From the NCBI RefSeq assembly GCF_008326305.1, contig NZ_BIXY01000001.1, positions 124,001 through 188,000 on the forward strand: a stretch of 64,000 bases of DNA. Reading direction: 5' to 3'. This stretch comes from Dictyobacter arantiisoli. Its GTDB lineage: Bacteria; Chloroflexota; Ktedonobacteria; Ktedonobacterales; Ktedonobacteraceae. The position numbers were made by a program, and so were the translations under genes. Numbering within the stretch: position 1 is the stretch's first letter; each line of letters opens with the position of its first letter. Below are positions 51,397 through 59,678 of this stretch, piece by piece. Below the pieces are notes generated by a model. The model was not told where the DNA came from. It was given only the letters and a program-made list of their open reading frames with translations, and ran no database searches.

Positions 51397-51826
51397 ATAT
51401 AGCCCTTTTGGATATAGGGCGGCTGTATGCGCTATAATGATAGCAACCATTGAAGAACAGACATAGTATTCCACCCGGTCAAATGGGAGGAATCGGCCGC
51501 GCAACAGCGGCAATTCTGATGGCAATTCAATCACTGCATACTATGCACTTTTTTTCTTTTGGCTCGCGATGTATCACGATACCTGTGTGGAAACTGGCTA
51601 TGGCTGCATTTTACTATGCAAGCGCCCCACCCACGTTGCTGTCTTCCTCATGATCCTGATCTATAAGGTATGCCGCAAGAGGTAGGTACTCAAATACTCC
51701 ATCGTAGTAAAAGAATGTCTGTACTAAAGTTATGCTGATCTGGTTATATTCTAGTGGCCTCCATAGGTGTATCTTCTCTAACGATGCCTATGGAAGAGTC
51801 GCTAAACCCATGGGAGAGTTCACTTA

Positions 51827-53179
51827 ATGAGCTATGTGCCAAATACGCAAGAAGAGCAGCAGGCGATGTTAGAACGGCTGGGCCTCTCTTCGCTAGAGGA
51901 TTTATTGACGCCCGTTCCCGCCGAAGTACGCTTACCGGAGGCGCTGGATCTGCCTTCCGCCTTGCCTGAACCGGATTTAAAACGCTTGATGATCCGCATG
52001 GCGGCAAAAAATAAAAGCCTGGATACAAATATCTCATTTCTTGGCGCCGGGACGTACGACCGTTCTATTCCCAGTGTTGTGCCGCACCTGCAAAAACGTT
52101 CTGAATTCGTGACTTCTTATACGCCCTACCAACCAGAAGTCAGCCAGGGCATGCTTCAGGCGACCTATGAATTTCAGACGATGGTCTGTCAGGTGACGGG
52201 GATGGATATTGCAAATGCCTCGCTCTATGATGGCTCGACGGCTGTGGTAGAGGCTGTCTTGATGGCACTTGGCCCTGGTGGTCGCGGCGAAATCGTGATG
52301 TCGGCCGGTGTTGATCCACAATATCGCCGGGTACTACAGACCTATGCTTTTTCGCGTGGCTTTACACTCAAAGAAGTGTCCATTGAAAATGGTGTGACCT
52401 CGCTTGAGGATCTTAAGGCTTCCGTGAACAAAAATACAGCAGCCGTTGTGATACAGCAGCCGAATTTTTTTGGCTGCCTTGAGGATATGCAGGCCATTGA
52501 GCCAATCGCACATCAGGGTAAGACGCTGTTTGTCTCGGTGATAACAGAACCGGCATCCCTGGCAGCCCTGGCAACTCCAGGTATGTACAATGCCGATATC
52601 GCGGTAGGCGAAATGATGAGCTTCGGCAATACGATGAGCTATGGTGGCCCCGCGCTGGGCTTTATCGCATCCAAACAGAAATTTATGCGCCTCTTACCCG
52701 GTCGTCTGGTTGGTCAGACAATTGAAGAAGGTCCAAGTAAACAGACAGGCTATGTGCTGACGTTGCAGACACGCGAGCAACACATTCGACGTGAGCGCGC
52801 TACCTCAAACATTTGCACCAATCAATCCTTGTTAGCGGTTGGAGCCACCATCTATCTGGCGGCTTTAGGTAAGCAAGGATTCCGCGAATTGGGTGAGCTC
52901 TGCCTTCAGAAATCTCACTACGCATTCCGACAGATCACAGCCATCCCTGGCTTTACAGCCGCCTTCAACGGACCCTTCTTTGACGAATTTGTCATCAAGA
53001 GTCCTGTATCGATCCAGAAATTAGAGCAAGCCTTTGAGCAGGCTGATATTATTGGCGGCTATCCACTCGGCGAGAGCTACGCTGGAATGGATGATTGTAT
53101 GCTCTTCTGTGTGACAGAGACGCGTACAAAAGAAGATATTGATACTCTGGTCAATGTGTTGAAAGAGGTGCAGGCATGA
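51827..53179 (+). CDS. gcvPA: Glycine dehydrogenase (decarboxylating) subunit 1
   Basis: 450 residues. The N-terminal half of a split P protein; together with GcvPB it decarboxylates glycine with pyridoxal phosphate. Family wording includes SFLGAGTYDRSIPSVVPHL, FVTSYTPYQPEVSQG, LYDGSTAVVEAVLMAL and GGPALGFIASKQKFMRLLPG. A GGGAGAG site lies 9 bases before the ATG. Its end overlaps the gcvPB start by 4 bases (ATGA), so the two subunits are translationally coupled. Confidence 0.97.
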   Translation: MSYVPNTQEEQQAMLERLGLSSLEDLLTPVPAEVRLPEALDLPSALPEPDLKRLMIRMAAKNKSLDTNISFLGAGTYDRSIPSVVPHLQKRSEFVTSYTPYQPEVSQGMLQATYEFQTMVCQVTGMDIANASLYDGSTAVVEAVLMALGPGGRGEIVMSAGVDPQYRRVLQTYAFSRGFTLKEVSIENGVTSLEDLKASVNKNTAAVVIQQPNFFGCLEDMQAIEPIAHQGKTLFVSVITEPASLAALATPGMYNADIAVGEMMSFGNTMSYGGPALGFIASKQKFMRLLPGRLVGQTIEEGPSKQTGYVLTLQTREQHIRRERATSNICTNQSLLAVGATIYLAALGKQGFRELGELCLQKSHYAFRQITAIPGFTAAFNGPFFDEFVIKSPVSIQKLEQAFEQADIIGGYPLGESYAGMDDCMLFCVTETRTKEDIDTLVNVLKEVQA

Positions 53180-54660
53180 GCGTAGAGTCATTGATTTTTG
53201 AGAAGGGTACGCCGGGACGACGAGCAGCCACCATGCCAAGCATGGATGTTCCAACCGAATCATTAGAGAGCCTGATCCCCGCCTCTTTGTTACGCAAGGA
53301 ACCAGCTCCTTTACCCGAGGTCAGTGAGATCGAGGTGGTACGCCATTATACCCATCTCTCACAACGCAACTTCGGCGTGGACACAGGATTTTATCCACTG
53401 GGCTCCTGTACCATGAAGTACAATCCCAAAGTAAATGAGGATATGGCCGCGCTCCCGGGCTTCGCGCATGTCCATCCCTTACAGCCAGCCAGAACGGTAC
53501 AGGGCGCAATCCAATTGATTTATGAATTGGAACGCTATCTGGCTGAGATCTCCAGTATGGCACGTGTGACATTACAACCGTCAGCGGGTGCCCACGGCGA
53601 ACTAACTGGATTGATGTTGATCAAAGCTTACCATCAGCATCAGGGCCAGGGAGAGCGCAATATCGTCCTTATTCCAGATAATGCCCACGGCACAAATCCC
53701 GCCAGTTCAACCCTGGCCGATTACAAGGTCGTCGAAATCAAGACGGATAGTCAGACGGGCGGTATCAATATTGAGGGCCTAAAAGCCGTTCTGGAGGCGC
53801 ATGGAGATCATGTAGCGGCCATCATGCTGACCAATCCCAATACCCTGGGTCTCTTCGATGCCAGAATTGCTGAGATTGGTCGAATGATCCATGCCGTCGG
53901 TGGACAATTGTATTATGACGGCGCCAACGCCAATGCAGTGATGGGTATTACGCGTCCCGGCGATATGGGTTTCGATGTCGTCCACTTTAATCTCCACAAA
54001 ACCTGTAGTACACCGCATGGTGGTGGTGGTCCTGGTGCAGGCCCTATCGGAGTTAAAGAGCATCTGGTCCCCTTCTTGCCGGGACCCTTGCCCGCAAAGA
54101 ATGCACAGGGCTACTATTGGGAGGATGCCGGTCCGTTATCGATTGGGAAAGTACGTGCCAACCTGGGCAACTTTGGTGTCCTGGTACGTGCCTATACCTA
54201 CATCCGCTTTAACGGTCCTGATGGTCTGCGTCATGTCTCTGAAAGCGCCATCCTCAACGCCAACTATCTGCGACATGAACTGGCTGAGGATTATGAGATC
54301 GCGTATCCATTGATCTGTCAGCACGAGTTTGTAGCCACGGCACGCAAACAAAAAGAAGAGAGCGGTGTCACGGCAACCGATATTGCCAAACGCCTGCTAG
54401 ACTTTGGCATGTACGCCCCCACTGTCTACTTCCCTTTGATTGTACCTGAAGCTATGATGATTGAGCCTACCGAGACCGAAACACGAGAATCGCTCGACCA
54501 GTTTGTAAGCGTCATGCATCAGATCGCCGAAGAGGCGCGGACAAATCCAGAGCTTGTCAAAACAGCTCCCCATACCACCGTTGTAGGTCGTTTGGATCAG
54601 GCTCTGGCTGCCCGCAAGCCTAACCTGCGCTGGCAAATCGGCCAGGAAATAACCCACTAA
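53176..54660 (+). CDS. gcvPB: Glycine dehydrogenase (decarboxylating) subunit 2
   Basis: 494 residues. The C-terminal half of the split P protein carrying the cofactor lysine in FNLHKTCSTPHGGGGPGAG. Other conserved parts are GFYPLGSCTMKYNPK, HGTNPASSTLADYKVVEIK and FMLTNPNT-like IMLTNPNTLGLFD. The split P form is common in Gram-positive bacteria and Chloroflexota. A THP copy begins directly after the stop. The L protein (lpd) is not in the window. Confidence 0.97.
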   Translation: MSVESLIFEKGTPGRRAATMPSMDVPTESLESLIPASLLRKEPAPLPEVSEIEVVRHYTHLSQRNFGVDTGFYPLGSCTMKYNPKVNEDMAALPGFAHVHPLQPARTVQGAIQLIYELERYLAEISSMARVTLQPSAGAHGELTGLMLIKAYHQHQGQGERNIVLIPDNAHGTNPASSTLADYKVVEIKTDSQTGGINIEGLKAVLEAHGDHVAAIMLTNPNTLGLFDARIAEIGRMIHAVGGQLYYDGANANAVMGITRPGDMGFDVVHFNLHKTCSTPHGGGGPGAGPIGVKEHLVPFLPGPLPAKNAQGYYWEDAGPLSIGKVRANLGNFGVLVRAYTYIRFNGPDGLRHVSESAILNANYLRHELAEDYEIAYPLICQHEFVATARKQKEESGVTATDIAKRLLDFGMYAPTVYFPLIVPEAMMIEPTETETRESLDQFVSVMHQIAEEARTNPELVKTAPHTTVVGRLDQALAARKPNLRWQIGQEITH

Positions 54661-54776
54661 GGCGTTGACGCGCCTGTGTGCTTTTTAGTAGTGTTGCATA
54701 GAGTGTTTGCAGAACATTCTATGCAACACTACTAAAATTTTTTGAGCACCCTGGCTGAGAAAACTCATGCATGAGC
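54661..54776. repeat. Partial THP element after gcvPB
   Basis: A short GACGCGCCTG remnant of the GC hairpin is followed by a central hairpin (about 54683-54737, 26-bp arms with one G-T wobble and an unpaired centre). Then comes the flank TTTTGAGCACCCTGGCTGAG leading to AAAACTCATGCAT. It probably terminates the glycine-cleavage transcript. Confidence 0.65.
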
Positions 54777-54887
54777 ATTGGTATAAATGTTCCTGGAAAA
54801 AGCGCTCTCCATCTGATATACTTCCTCTACGAGCTGTAAATTGCCTTCGCGCTGAACAAAGCTCGATAAACTGGTAGGATGTGGAAC

Positions 54888-55487
54888 ATGCAACCGCTTT
54901 TCACTCAGAATCTTCTGTTTCGGAATGTTTTCCTGGGCGGTTTTGTCATCTGGGTGGTAATGGAAACGATCCTGGGGATCAGGCAACTCGCACACCTCCA
55001 TGCTGGTGCCCAGCTCCAAGATAAAGGATCGCGGGTGGTCGTCGGTGTGACGTTCGCGCTCGGCATCATTCTCTGCTTGCAGTTACCCCACGTTGTTCCT
55101 GCTGCCGCCATCACGAGCGCGAGCAGTTTCATCTCCTGGTCAGGCCTTGCCCTGATCTATGCCGGTCTCGCTTTCCGTCTCTATGCCATCAAAGTGCTTG
55201 GTCGTTATTTCACTCCCAGCGTGGCGGTTGTCACTGATCAGCAAGTAGTAGAAGACGGACCATACAAGCTCATTCGCCATCCCGCTTATACCGGCTTGCT
55301 CATCATGTTCCTCGGATTCGGACTCAGCTCCACCAACTGGTTGAGTCTGCTGGCTCTAATGGGATGCGCGCTAATTGGCCTGAGCTACCGTATCCATGTG
55401 GAAGAACGCGTCCTTCAAGAGCATCTGGGCCAGCGATATCAGGAGTATATGCAGCGCACGAAACGGCTCATCCCTTTTATGCTGTGA
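54888..55487 (+). CDS. Isoprenylcysteine carboxyl methyltransferase (ICMT)-family membrane protein
   Basis: 199 residues. About five transmembrane helices, with the family's C-terminal SAM-binding motif GPYKLIRHPAYTGLLIMF and the ending HVEERVLQEHLGQRYQEYM. Bacterial members methylate unknown substrates; no prenylated protein is implied. The start at 54888 is preferred because GGTAGG lies 8 bases upstream, whereas at 54879 it would overlap the codon. Flanked by a THP copy and an IS630 relic. Confidence 0.85.
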   Translation: MQPLFTQNLLFRNVFLGGFVIWVVMETILGIRQLAHLHAGAQLQDKGSRVVVGVTFALGIILCLQLPHVVPAAAITSASSFISWSGLALIYAGLAFRLYAIKVLGRYFTPSVAVVTDQQVVEDGPYKLIRHPAYTGLLIMFLGFGLSSTNWLSLLALMGCALIGLSYRIHVEERVLQEHLGQRYQEYMQRTKRLIPFML

Positions 55488-55518
55488 AGCAACGGCAATG
55501 CAACGTAAAAATCATCGT

Positions 55519-55780
55519 TCATGTTATTTTCTCCTTCACATTTCGACTCCAGGTAGGTTGGATCTGGACCACGGTGGCGATTTCTCCGCTCTCGGCTTGC
55601 GCGAAGAACGGGCGGAAGAACTCTTTCTCTTCGTTCAGGGTCAGATACTGATGCCGACGACCTCCCTTCCCTGGAGTTTCCACAGCGGCCCCTCATCCGG
55701 TTGTACGTGGAGATCACCTCATGGACTGTAGCTTTACTGACCCCACAAGGCCCGGCAATCTCTTCCGCCTTCCGCGGCTC
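55519..55780 (-). pseudogene. IS630-family transposase relic (N-terminal HTH only, frameshifted)
   Basis: Read on the minus strand, one frame gives AEEIAGPCGVSKATVHEVIS and TYNRM. After a frameshift near 55677 the next frame gives VETPGKGGRRHQYLTLNEEK, EFFRPFFAQAESGEIATVVQ and a stop at 55519. This is the helix-turn-helix start of IS630-type transposases. The DDE catalytic domain is missing, so the copy is dead and truncated. Confidence 0.7.
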
Positions 55781-55873
55781 TATCAGCGCATAGACAGTTG
55801 ACGGGAAATGTGAGACAAAAGGGAATGCCTGTTGCTACAAGTGCCTGCCCATCTGTCCAGGTAAGCAAATCAA

Positions 55874-55914
55874 AAGATCGGCTTCTTATCTGTTGCAAGA
55901 AGCCGATCTTTTTT
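55874..55914. terminator. Bidirectional terminator
   Basis: AAGATCGGCTTCTT (55874-55887) and AAGAAGCCGATCTT (55897-55910) pair perfectly over 14 bp with a 9-nt loop. A T-run follows on both strands. It lies 9 bases beyond the end of the leftward receiver gene. Confidence 0.85.
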
Positions 55915-55922
55915 GTCGTCAC

Positions 55923-56300
55923 TTAAATATTCAGGGATTGGGATGAGGAGAGATGTTTAGCGACAATATCAATCAATGCATCGACATCAAAAGGCTTTTC
56001 AAGAAAATCATCAGCACCACCCGCTGCAGCCACTTTATCCGCATCCGCATGGGCCGAAAGCATAATTACTGGAATATCTTTCGTGGTTGCATTGCTTTTC
56101 AGCGACTTACAAATATCTCGTCCATCATCGCCGGATAGTAGCACATCCAACAGAATAAGATCCGGAAGATCATCCGTCAAATTTTGCAGGTTATCTCTAT
56201 TGTTCGCCGTGCGAACAACATATCCCTCACCCTCCAATACAATTTGTATAACTTCGACAATCCCCTCATCATCGTCAACAACCAGGATGTGGTGTCCCAT
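55923..56300 (-). CDS. Single-domain response regulator (CheY-like receiver)
   Basis: 125 residues comprising only a receiver domain: acidic pocket DDDE at 9-12, phospho-acceptor Asp52 in LILLDVLLSGDDG, the switch Ser in MLSAHAD and Lys in FLEKPFD. No output domain follows, so it acts by protein contact or in a phosphorelay. An AAGGAG site lies 8 bases before the ATG. No kinase gene is adjacent. It ends next to a strong terminator. Confidence 0.92.
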   Translation of the reverse strand: MGHHILVVDDDEGIVEVIQIVLEGEGYVVRTANNRDNLQNLTDDLPDLILLDVLLSGDDGRDICKSLKSNATTKDIPVIMLSAHADADKVAAAGGADDFLEKPFDVDALIDIVAKHLSSSQSLNI

Positions 56301-56972
56301 GTATCTATCTCCTTAAAAAGCGGCTGAACGCTCTTTCTTCTTTACGAGCGCGCCGTGGTAACGAGATGGAGCAAGGTTCCCAGTACCCTATTCCTCTCCT
56401 GGCACTATTTTATCACTGCGACGCTGTTCATTTTGTATGTATGTGAAGATGGGTAGCTACATCAGGCCAGCCTACAGCTTTTCATTGTTCATTCTGAGTA
56501 ACTACAAATTACATGCTACACATATATTCGCAGGTCAATAGAAATAGTTTCGCAACAGAATAAATATGTATGTGATGACATACATATAGTATGCATAGAC
56601 AAAAAGCGCCTGCCCACCTGCGCTAAAGTCTGTTATTGCCAGTTGTATACTTGCTTCTTACAAAGTGTTTGATTCCCATGGTCTTCGCCATCCTGGCGCA
56701 TGAGTTTTCGCACCTGCGGTGCTCAAAACTGTTTTTATTATGTGATGTAGAAAAGGTTCGAAGAACCTTTTCTACATCACATAATAAAAAGGGCGCAGGC
56801 GCGCATGCGCCTGCCAGCAGGTGAGCAGCAAGATCCCGCTGGTGATGGGAATCAAACACTTTGTTTGACATTCATTGCGCTATCTTTTTTATTTATGGGT
56901 ATATTGCTGTATTCTTTTATTGTAATATACGCTGCATTTATACTGATATTTATTTTCTTGAAGGAGATTTGT
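56301..56972. other. Divergent intergenic region with a full THP element
   Basis: 672 bases. The THP element occupies 56660-56864; the rest is AT-rich with no supported gene. The frame that enters the SDR gene from 56805 lies partly in the repeat and is not its true start. Confidence 0.55.
56660..56864. repeat. Three-hairpin palindromic (THP) element, full copy, 205 bp
   Basis: The ends ACAAAGTGTTTGATTCCCA and TGGGAATCAAACACTTTGT pair perfectly over 19 bp. Inside are the GC hairpin GCACCTGCGGTGC, a central hairpin of 28-bp arms (56732-56759, 56763-56790) with loop GAA, and the GC hairpin GCAGGCGC/GCGCCTGC. Length and layout equal the copy at 15599-15803. Confidence 0.88.
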
Positions 56973-57749
56973 ATGGGAGAGACAAAACAGCCAAAAACTG
57001 CTTTGATTACTGGTGGATCACGTGGAATTGGAGCAGCGACGGTCCTTGCTATGGCTGAGCGTGGATATGATGTGTCCTTCACGTATCGTAATAAGGTGGC
57101 ACGGGCCAATGAGGTTGTCTCTCAGGCGACGCAGCGAGGCGTCCAGGCTCTGGCGATAGGTTGTGATATTACGCATGCTGATGAGCGTACACAGCTCTTT
57201 GCTCAATTACAGGGATGGCATACACAACTTGATGTGTTGATTTTGAATGCATCCGGTGGCCTGGAGAAGGATGCTCTGGCGCTCGATCCCGAGTATCCCT
57301 TGCATATCAATCGAGATGCTCAGGTTGCTCTGGTTGATCTGGCTCTTCCACTGATGCAGCAAGGAGGAGTGATTGTCTTTATTACCAGCCACTGGGCTCA
57401 TCTTTATGGGCACGATATTCAACAGATTCCGGCCTATGAGCCTGTCGCGGCTTCAAAATATGCTGGCGAACAGGCTTTACGCGCACGCCAGCAGGAGTTT
57501 GCCGCACGGAATATTCGTCTGGTAGTCGTGACCGGGGATTTAATTGATGGCACGATTACGCCCAAATTATTGGAGCGTGCGGCTCCAGGCCTCTCTGCCA
57601 ACCGTTCCTCATTAGTGGGCGCACTCCCTACAGCAACTGACATGGGTGAAGCCATTGCGGTTGCTGCTACAGATTCCTCGCTGCCCGATGGGCATACCAT
57701 TGTCATTGGTGGATCATTGGAATCATTGCTTGCTGAACGGGTATCTTAA
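56973..57749 (+). CDS. SDR-family oxidoreductase lacking the canonical Tyr
   Basis: 258 residues. The Rossmann start TALITGGSRGIGAATVLAMA is the SDR cofactor loop (TGxxxGIG), and LNASGGLEKDAL replaces the usual NNAG. The active-site Ser region is VFITSHWAHLYG. Where the family has YxxxK the protein reads VAASK, so Val occupies the Tyr position; a Tyr lies three residues earlier (AYEPVAASK). It may use that residue or be non-catalytic. AAGGAG at 56961-56966 fixes the start, 6 bases before the ATG. It converges on the dynamin-like gene across a shared terminator. Confidence 0.85.
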   Translation: MGETKQPKTALITGGSRGIGAATVLAMAERGYDVSFTYRNKVARANEVVSQATQRGVQALAIGCDITHADERTQLFAQLQGWHTQLDVLILNASGGLEKDALALDPEYPLHINRDAQVALVDLALPLMQQGGVIVFITSHWAHLYGHDIQQIPAYEPVAASKYAGEQALRARQQEFAARNIRLVVVTGDLIDGTITPKLLERAAPGLSANRSSLVGALPTATDMGEAIAVAATDSSLPDGHTIVIGGSLESLLAERVS

Positions 57750-57776
57750 GTTCCATCCCTGCTTTGTTTGTCCGTT

Positions 57777-57819
57777 GCCAGGTAAGAGACTGACTTGTTT
57801 GTTTGTCTCTTGACCTGGC
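57777..57819. terminator. Terminator hairpin between convergent genes
   Basis: GCCAGGTAAGAGAC (57777-57790) pairs with GTCTCTTGACCTGGC (57805-57819) with one bulged G. It lies between the SDR stop and the dynamin-like gene's stop and may serve both. Confidence 0.6.
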
Positions 57820-57860
57820 TTCATCGATGATTTTTGCCAGTGCGCGTCTCCTCTTTGGTC

Positions 57861-59612
57861 TTAGCTTTGCTCAATTTTTTGCTTCAGCGTTTCAATAGTG
57901 GTATCCAATTGGCTGATACGCGCCTGCATGTCTGATGTTTTCAGTTGCTCTAAGCGGACAAAGCGCGTATAGGGAGCTATGGCCTCTTCGATGCGGCTGA
58001 CCGAGTTATGTAACTCTTTCTGAAACTGATCCTTCATTGCATCCAATAGACGCTGTTGGAGTTCTAACATCTTCTCATCAAACGCTCTTTTGGCCTGTTT
58101 GCGGCGTAGTGGGATAATGCCATAACCAATCAATAGCAATCCAAGGCCGGCGATTACACCGGTCACATCGGCGGCCAGCGTACCCATAAAAGCGACAATC
58201 AACGCACCCAGACCGATACCACCCGCGCCTGTAATCACTGCCTGTGCGACGGTATTGCGCATATCCTGCGAGAGTTGGATAGATTCGGCTTCCTGATCAT
58301 AACTATTGACGACGCCTGTCACAGTATGGGCAACAGATTGTAAAAGCATACGGCGATTATAATCAAACTGTTTACTAACCGTGCCAATCATCTTGTCCTC
58401 GCGGCGCAGGCTGACTTCACGGCGGCGATCCAGATATTCCATAACATTTTGCCAGAAGCGATGTTCTTGCTCGACCATCCAATCGATCATTTCTTGTACA
58501 GAGCCTTCAATGCGGACGGCACTATCCCCAAGTACTTCTTGTTCAAACTCTCGCCGAATGCGCTCTCCCTGTACAAGATCGAGGACGCGGCGCAGACGAA
58601 TCGTATCCTCAAAAAAGTCATCGCCCCGTTTGCGCATCTCAAGCACCACATTACTGATCTCGCTTAAACGATGGGTAAAATTGCGTTGCATGTCATCGGA
58701 ATATAGTTCCAACTGGTCATCAATATTGCTGACGGTGCGCGCATCTTCCGCCAGGAGTTTGGCCCGGGCCTCGACTGATGTATGGGTTTGCTGGAGCAGG
58801 CGTTGCATCACGCCCAGAGGACTGAGCAATTTCAAGCGTACACGCTCTTCCGCATCCAGAGTTTCAAACAGGTAGGCTTCGAGCAGGCCGAAGCGGCTCT
58901 GTTCCCAGAGCTCAACCGCCTGATGTCCCATGGCCGAACGTGCCTGTTGCGCCTGTAACGCCGAGACAGGGATGAGTTCGGGCTGGAAGCCCAGCAGTTG
59001 CTGACAATTATGGTGTATAAAGGTGGTGATTTTATTAAGCCCGGCAGGCGTACGCAGCATATCAATTTTATTCAGCACGATCACGATTTTTTTACCCCAG
59101 GCACGAATATGCTCCAGGAAGATTTTTTCACTCTGCGTGAAGGGGCGGTCGACCGATGTGACAAAGATGATGAGGTCACTGCGTGGGACGAACTCTTCGG
59201 TCAGCCGTTGATGTTCCTGGAGTACTGCGTTGACGCCAGGGGTATCGACGATACTGATGTCGCGTAGAAAATCGGCGGGATAGGTTAGCTCTAAAATATC
59301 CTGTGTTTGCGTGTGCCGGGTTTGTTCTTCTCCATACCTGAGAATGTTGATTTGATGAGTGGTTGGGACGACTCCTTCTTCCAGTACATCGTTATGCAGC
59401 AGAGCGTTGATACAGGCTGATTTACCTGCATTGAACTCGCCAACGATGACTAATAGGAAGAGGTCATCCAGGGTTGCTGTGATCTGGCGGAGCGTATGCT
59501 CAAATGGTTCTCCACCTTCAAAGTTTTCCAGGCAGCTAGCCAGATCGACGGCGATATTTTTTTCTTGCTGAAGCAGGATACGTTGTTGGTCCTGTAAGAT
59601 TGCTTTTGCCAT
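57861..59612 (-). CDS. Dynamin-like GTPase
   Basis: 583 residues. The GTPase domain has G1 GEFNAGKS (58-65), a G2 Thr in VVPTTHQ, G3 DTPGVNAV and G4 NKID. A long helical stalk follows (DDQLELYSDDMQRNFTHRL and similar). Two adjacent hydrophobic segments (AVITGAGGIGLGALIVAFMG and a second ending LLLIGYGII) form a membrane hairpin, and a coiled coil ends the protein. This is the layout of bacterial dynamin-like proteins, which bind and remodel membrane. A GAGGAG site lies 8 bases before the ATG. Followed by the lipid-kinase gene upstream on the same strand. Confidence 0.9.
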   Translation of the reverse strand: MAKAILQDQQRILLQQEKNIAVDLASCLENFEGGEPFEHTLRQITATLDDLFLLVIVGEFNAGKSACINALLHNDVLEEGVVPTTHQINILRYGEEQTRHTQTQDILELTYPADFLRDISIVDTPGVNAVLQEHQRLTEEFVPRSDLIIFVTSVDRPFTQSEKIFLEHIRAWGKKIVIVLNKIDMLRTPAGLNKITTFIHHNCQQLLGFQPELIPVSALQAQQARSAMGHQAVELWEQSRFGLLEAYLFETLDAEERVRLKLLSPLGVMQRLLQQTHTSVEARAKLLAEDARTVSNIDDQLELYSDDMQRNFTHRLSEISNVVLEMRKRGDDFFEDTIRLRRVLDLVQGERIRREFEQEVLGDSAVRIEGSVQEMIDWMVEQEHRFWQNVMEYLDRRREVSLRREDKMIGTVSKQFDYNRRMLLQSVAHTVTGVVNSYDQEAESIQLSQDMRNTVAQAVITGAGGIGLGALIVAFMGTLAADVTGVIAGLGLLLIGYGIIPLRRKQAKRAFDEKMLELQQRLLDAMKDQFQKELHNSVSRIEEAIAPYTRFVRLEQLKTSDMQARISQLDTTIETLKQKIEQS

Positions 59613-59678
59613 GCTCGCTTCTCCTCTGTGGGACCAGCGTGTTATTGCGGATCATCGGCCCACTGTATCTATAGTACG

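Larger units (their letters stand above)
51018..51826. other. Repeat-filled gap inside the glycine-cleavage block
   Basis: This region holds the 25-bp tandem array (51056-51253) and three palindromes (51249-51309, 51313-51331, 51350-51396). The rest (51400-51826) shows a direct GGATATAG repeat and no supported gene. A frame at 51450-51653 has no features. Confidence 0.6.
55488..55922. other. Intergenic region with transposase relic and terminator
   Basis: 435 bases containing the IS630 relic (55519-55780) and a strong terminator (55874-55914). No intact gene. Confidence 0.6.

Noticed and set aside
51450-51653. 67-residue ORF between gcvH and gcvPA
   Set aside because: No ribosome site, no motif, and the composition does not match neighbouring genes.
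58381-58875. Arg/Ser-rich plus-strand ORF
   Set aside because: Antisense to the dynamin-like GTPase; low-complexity translation with no ribosome site.
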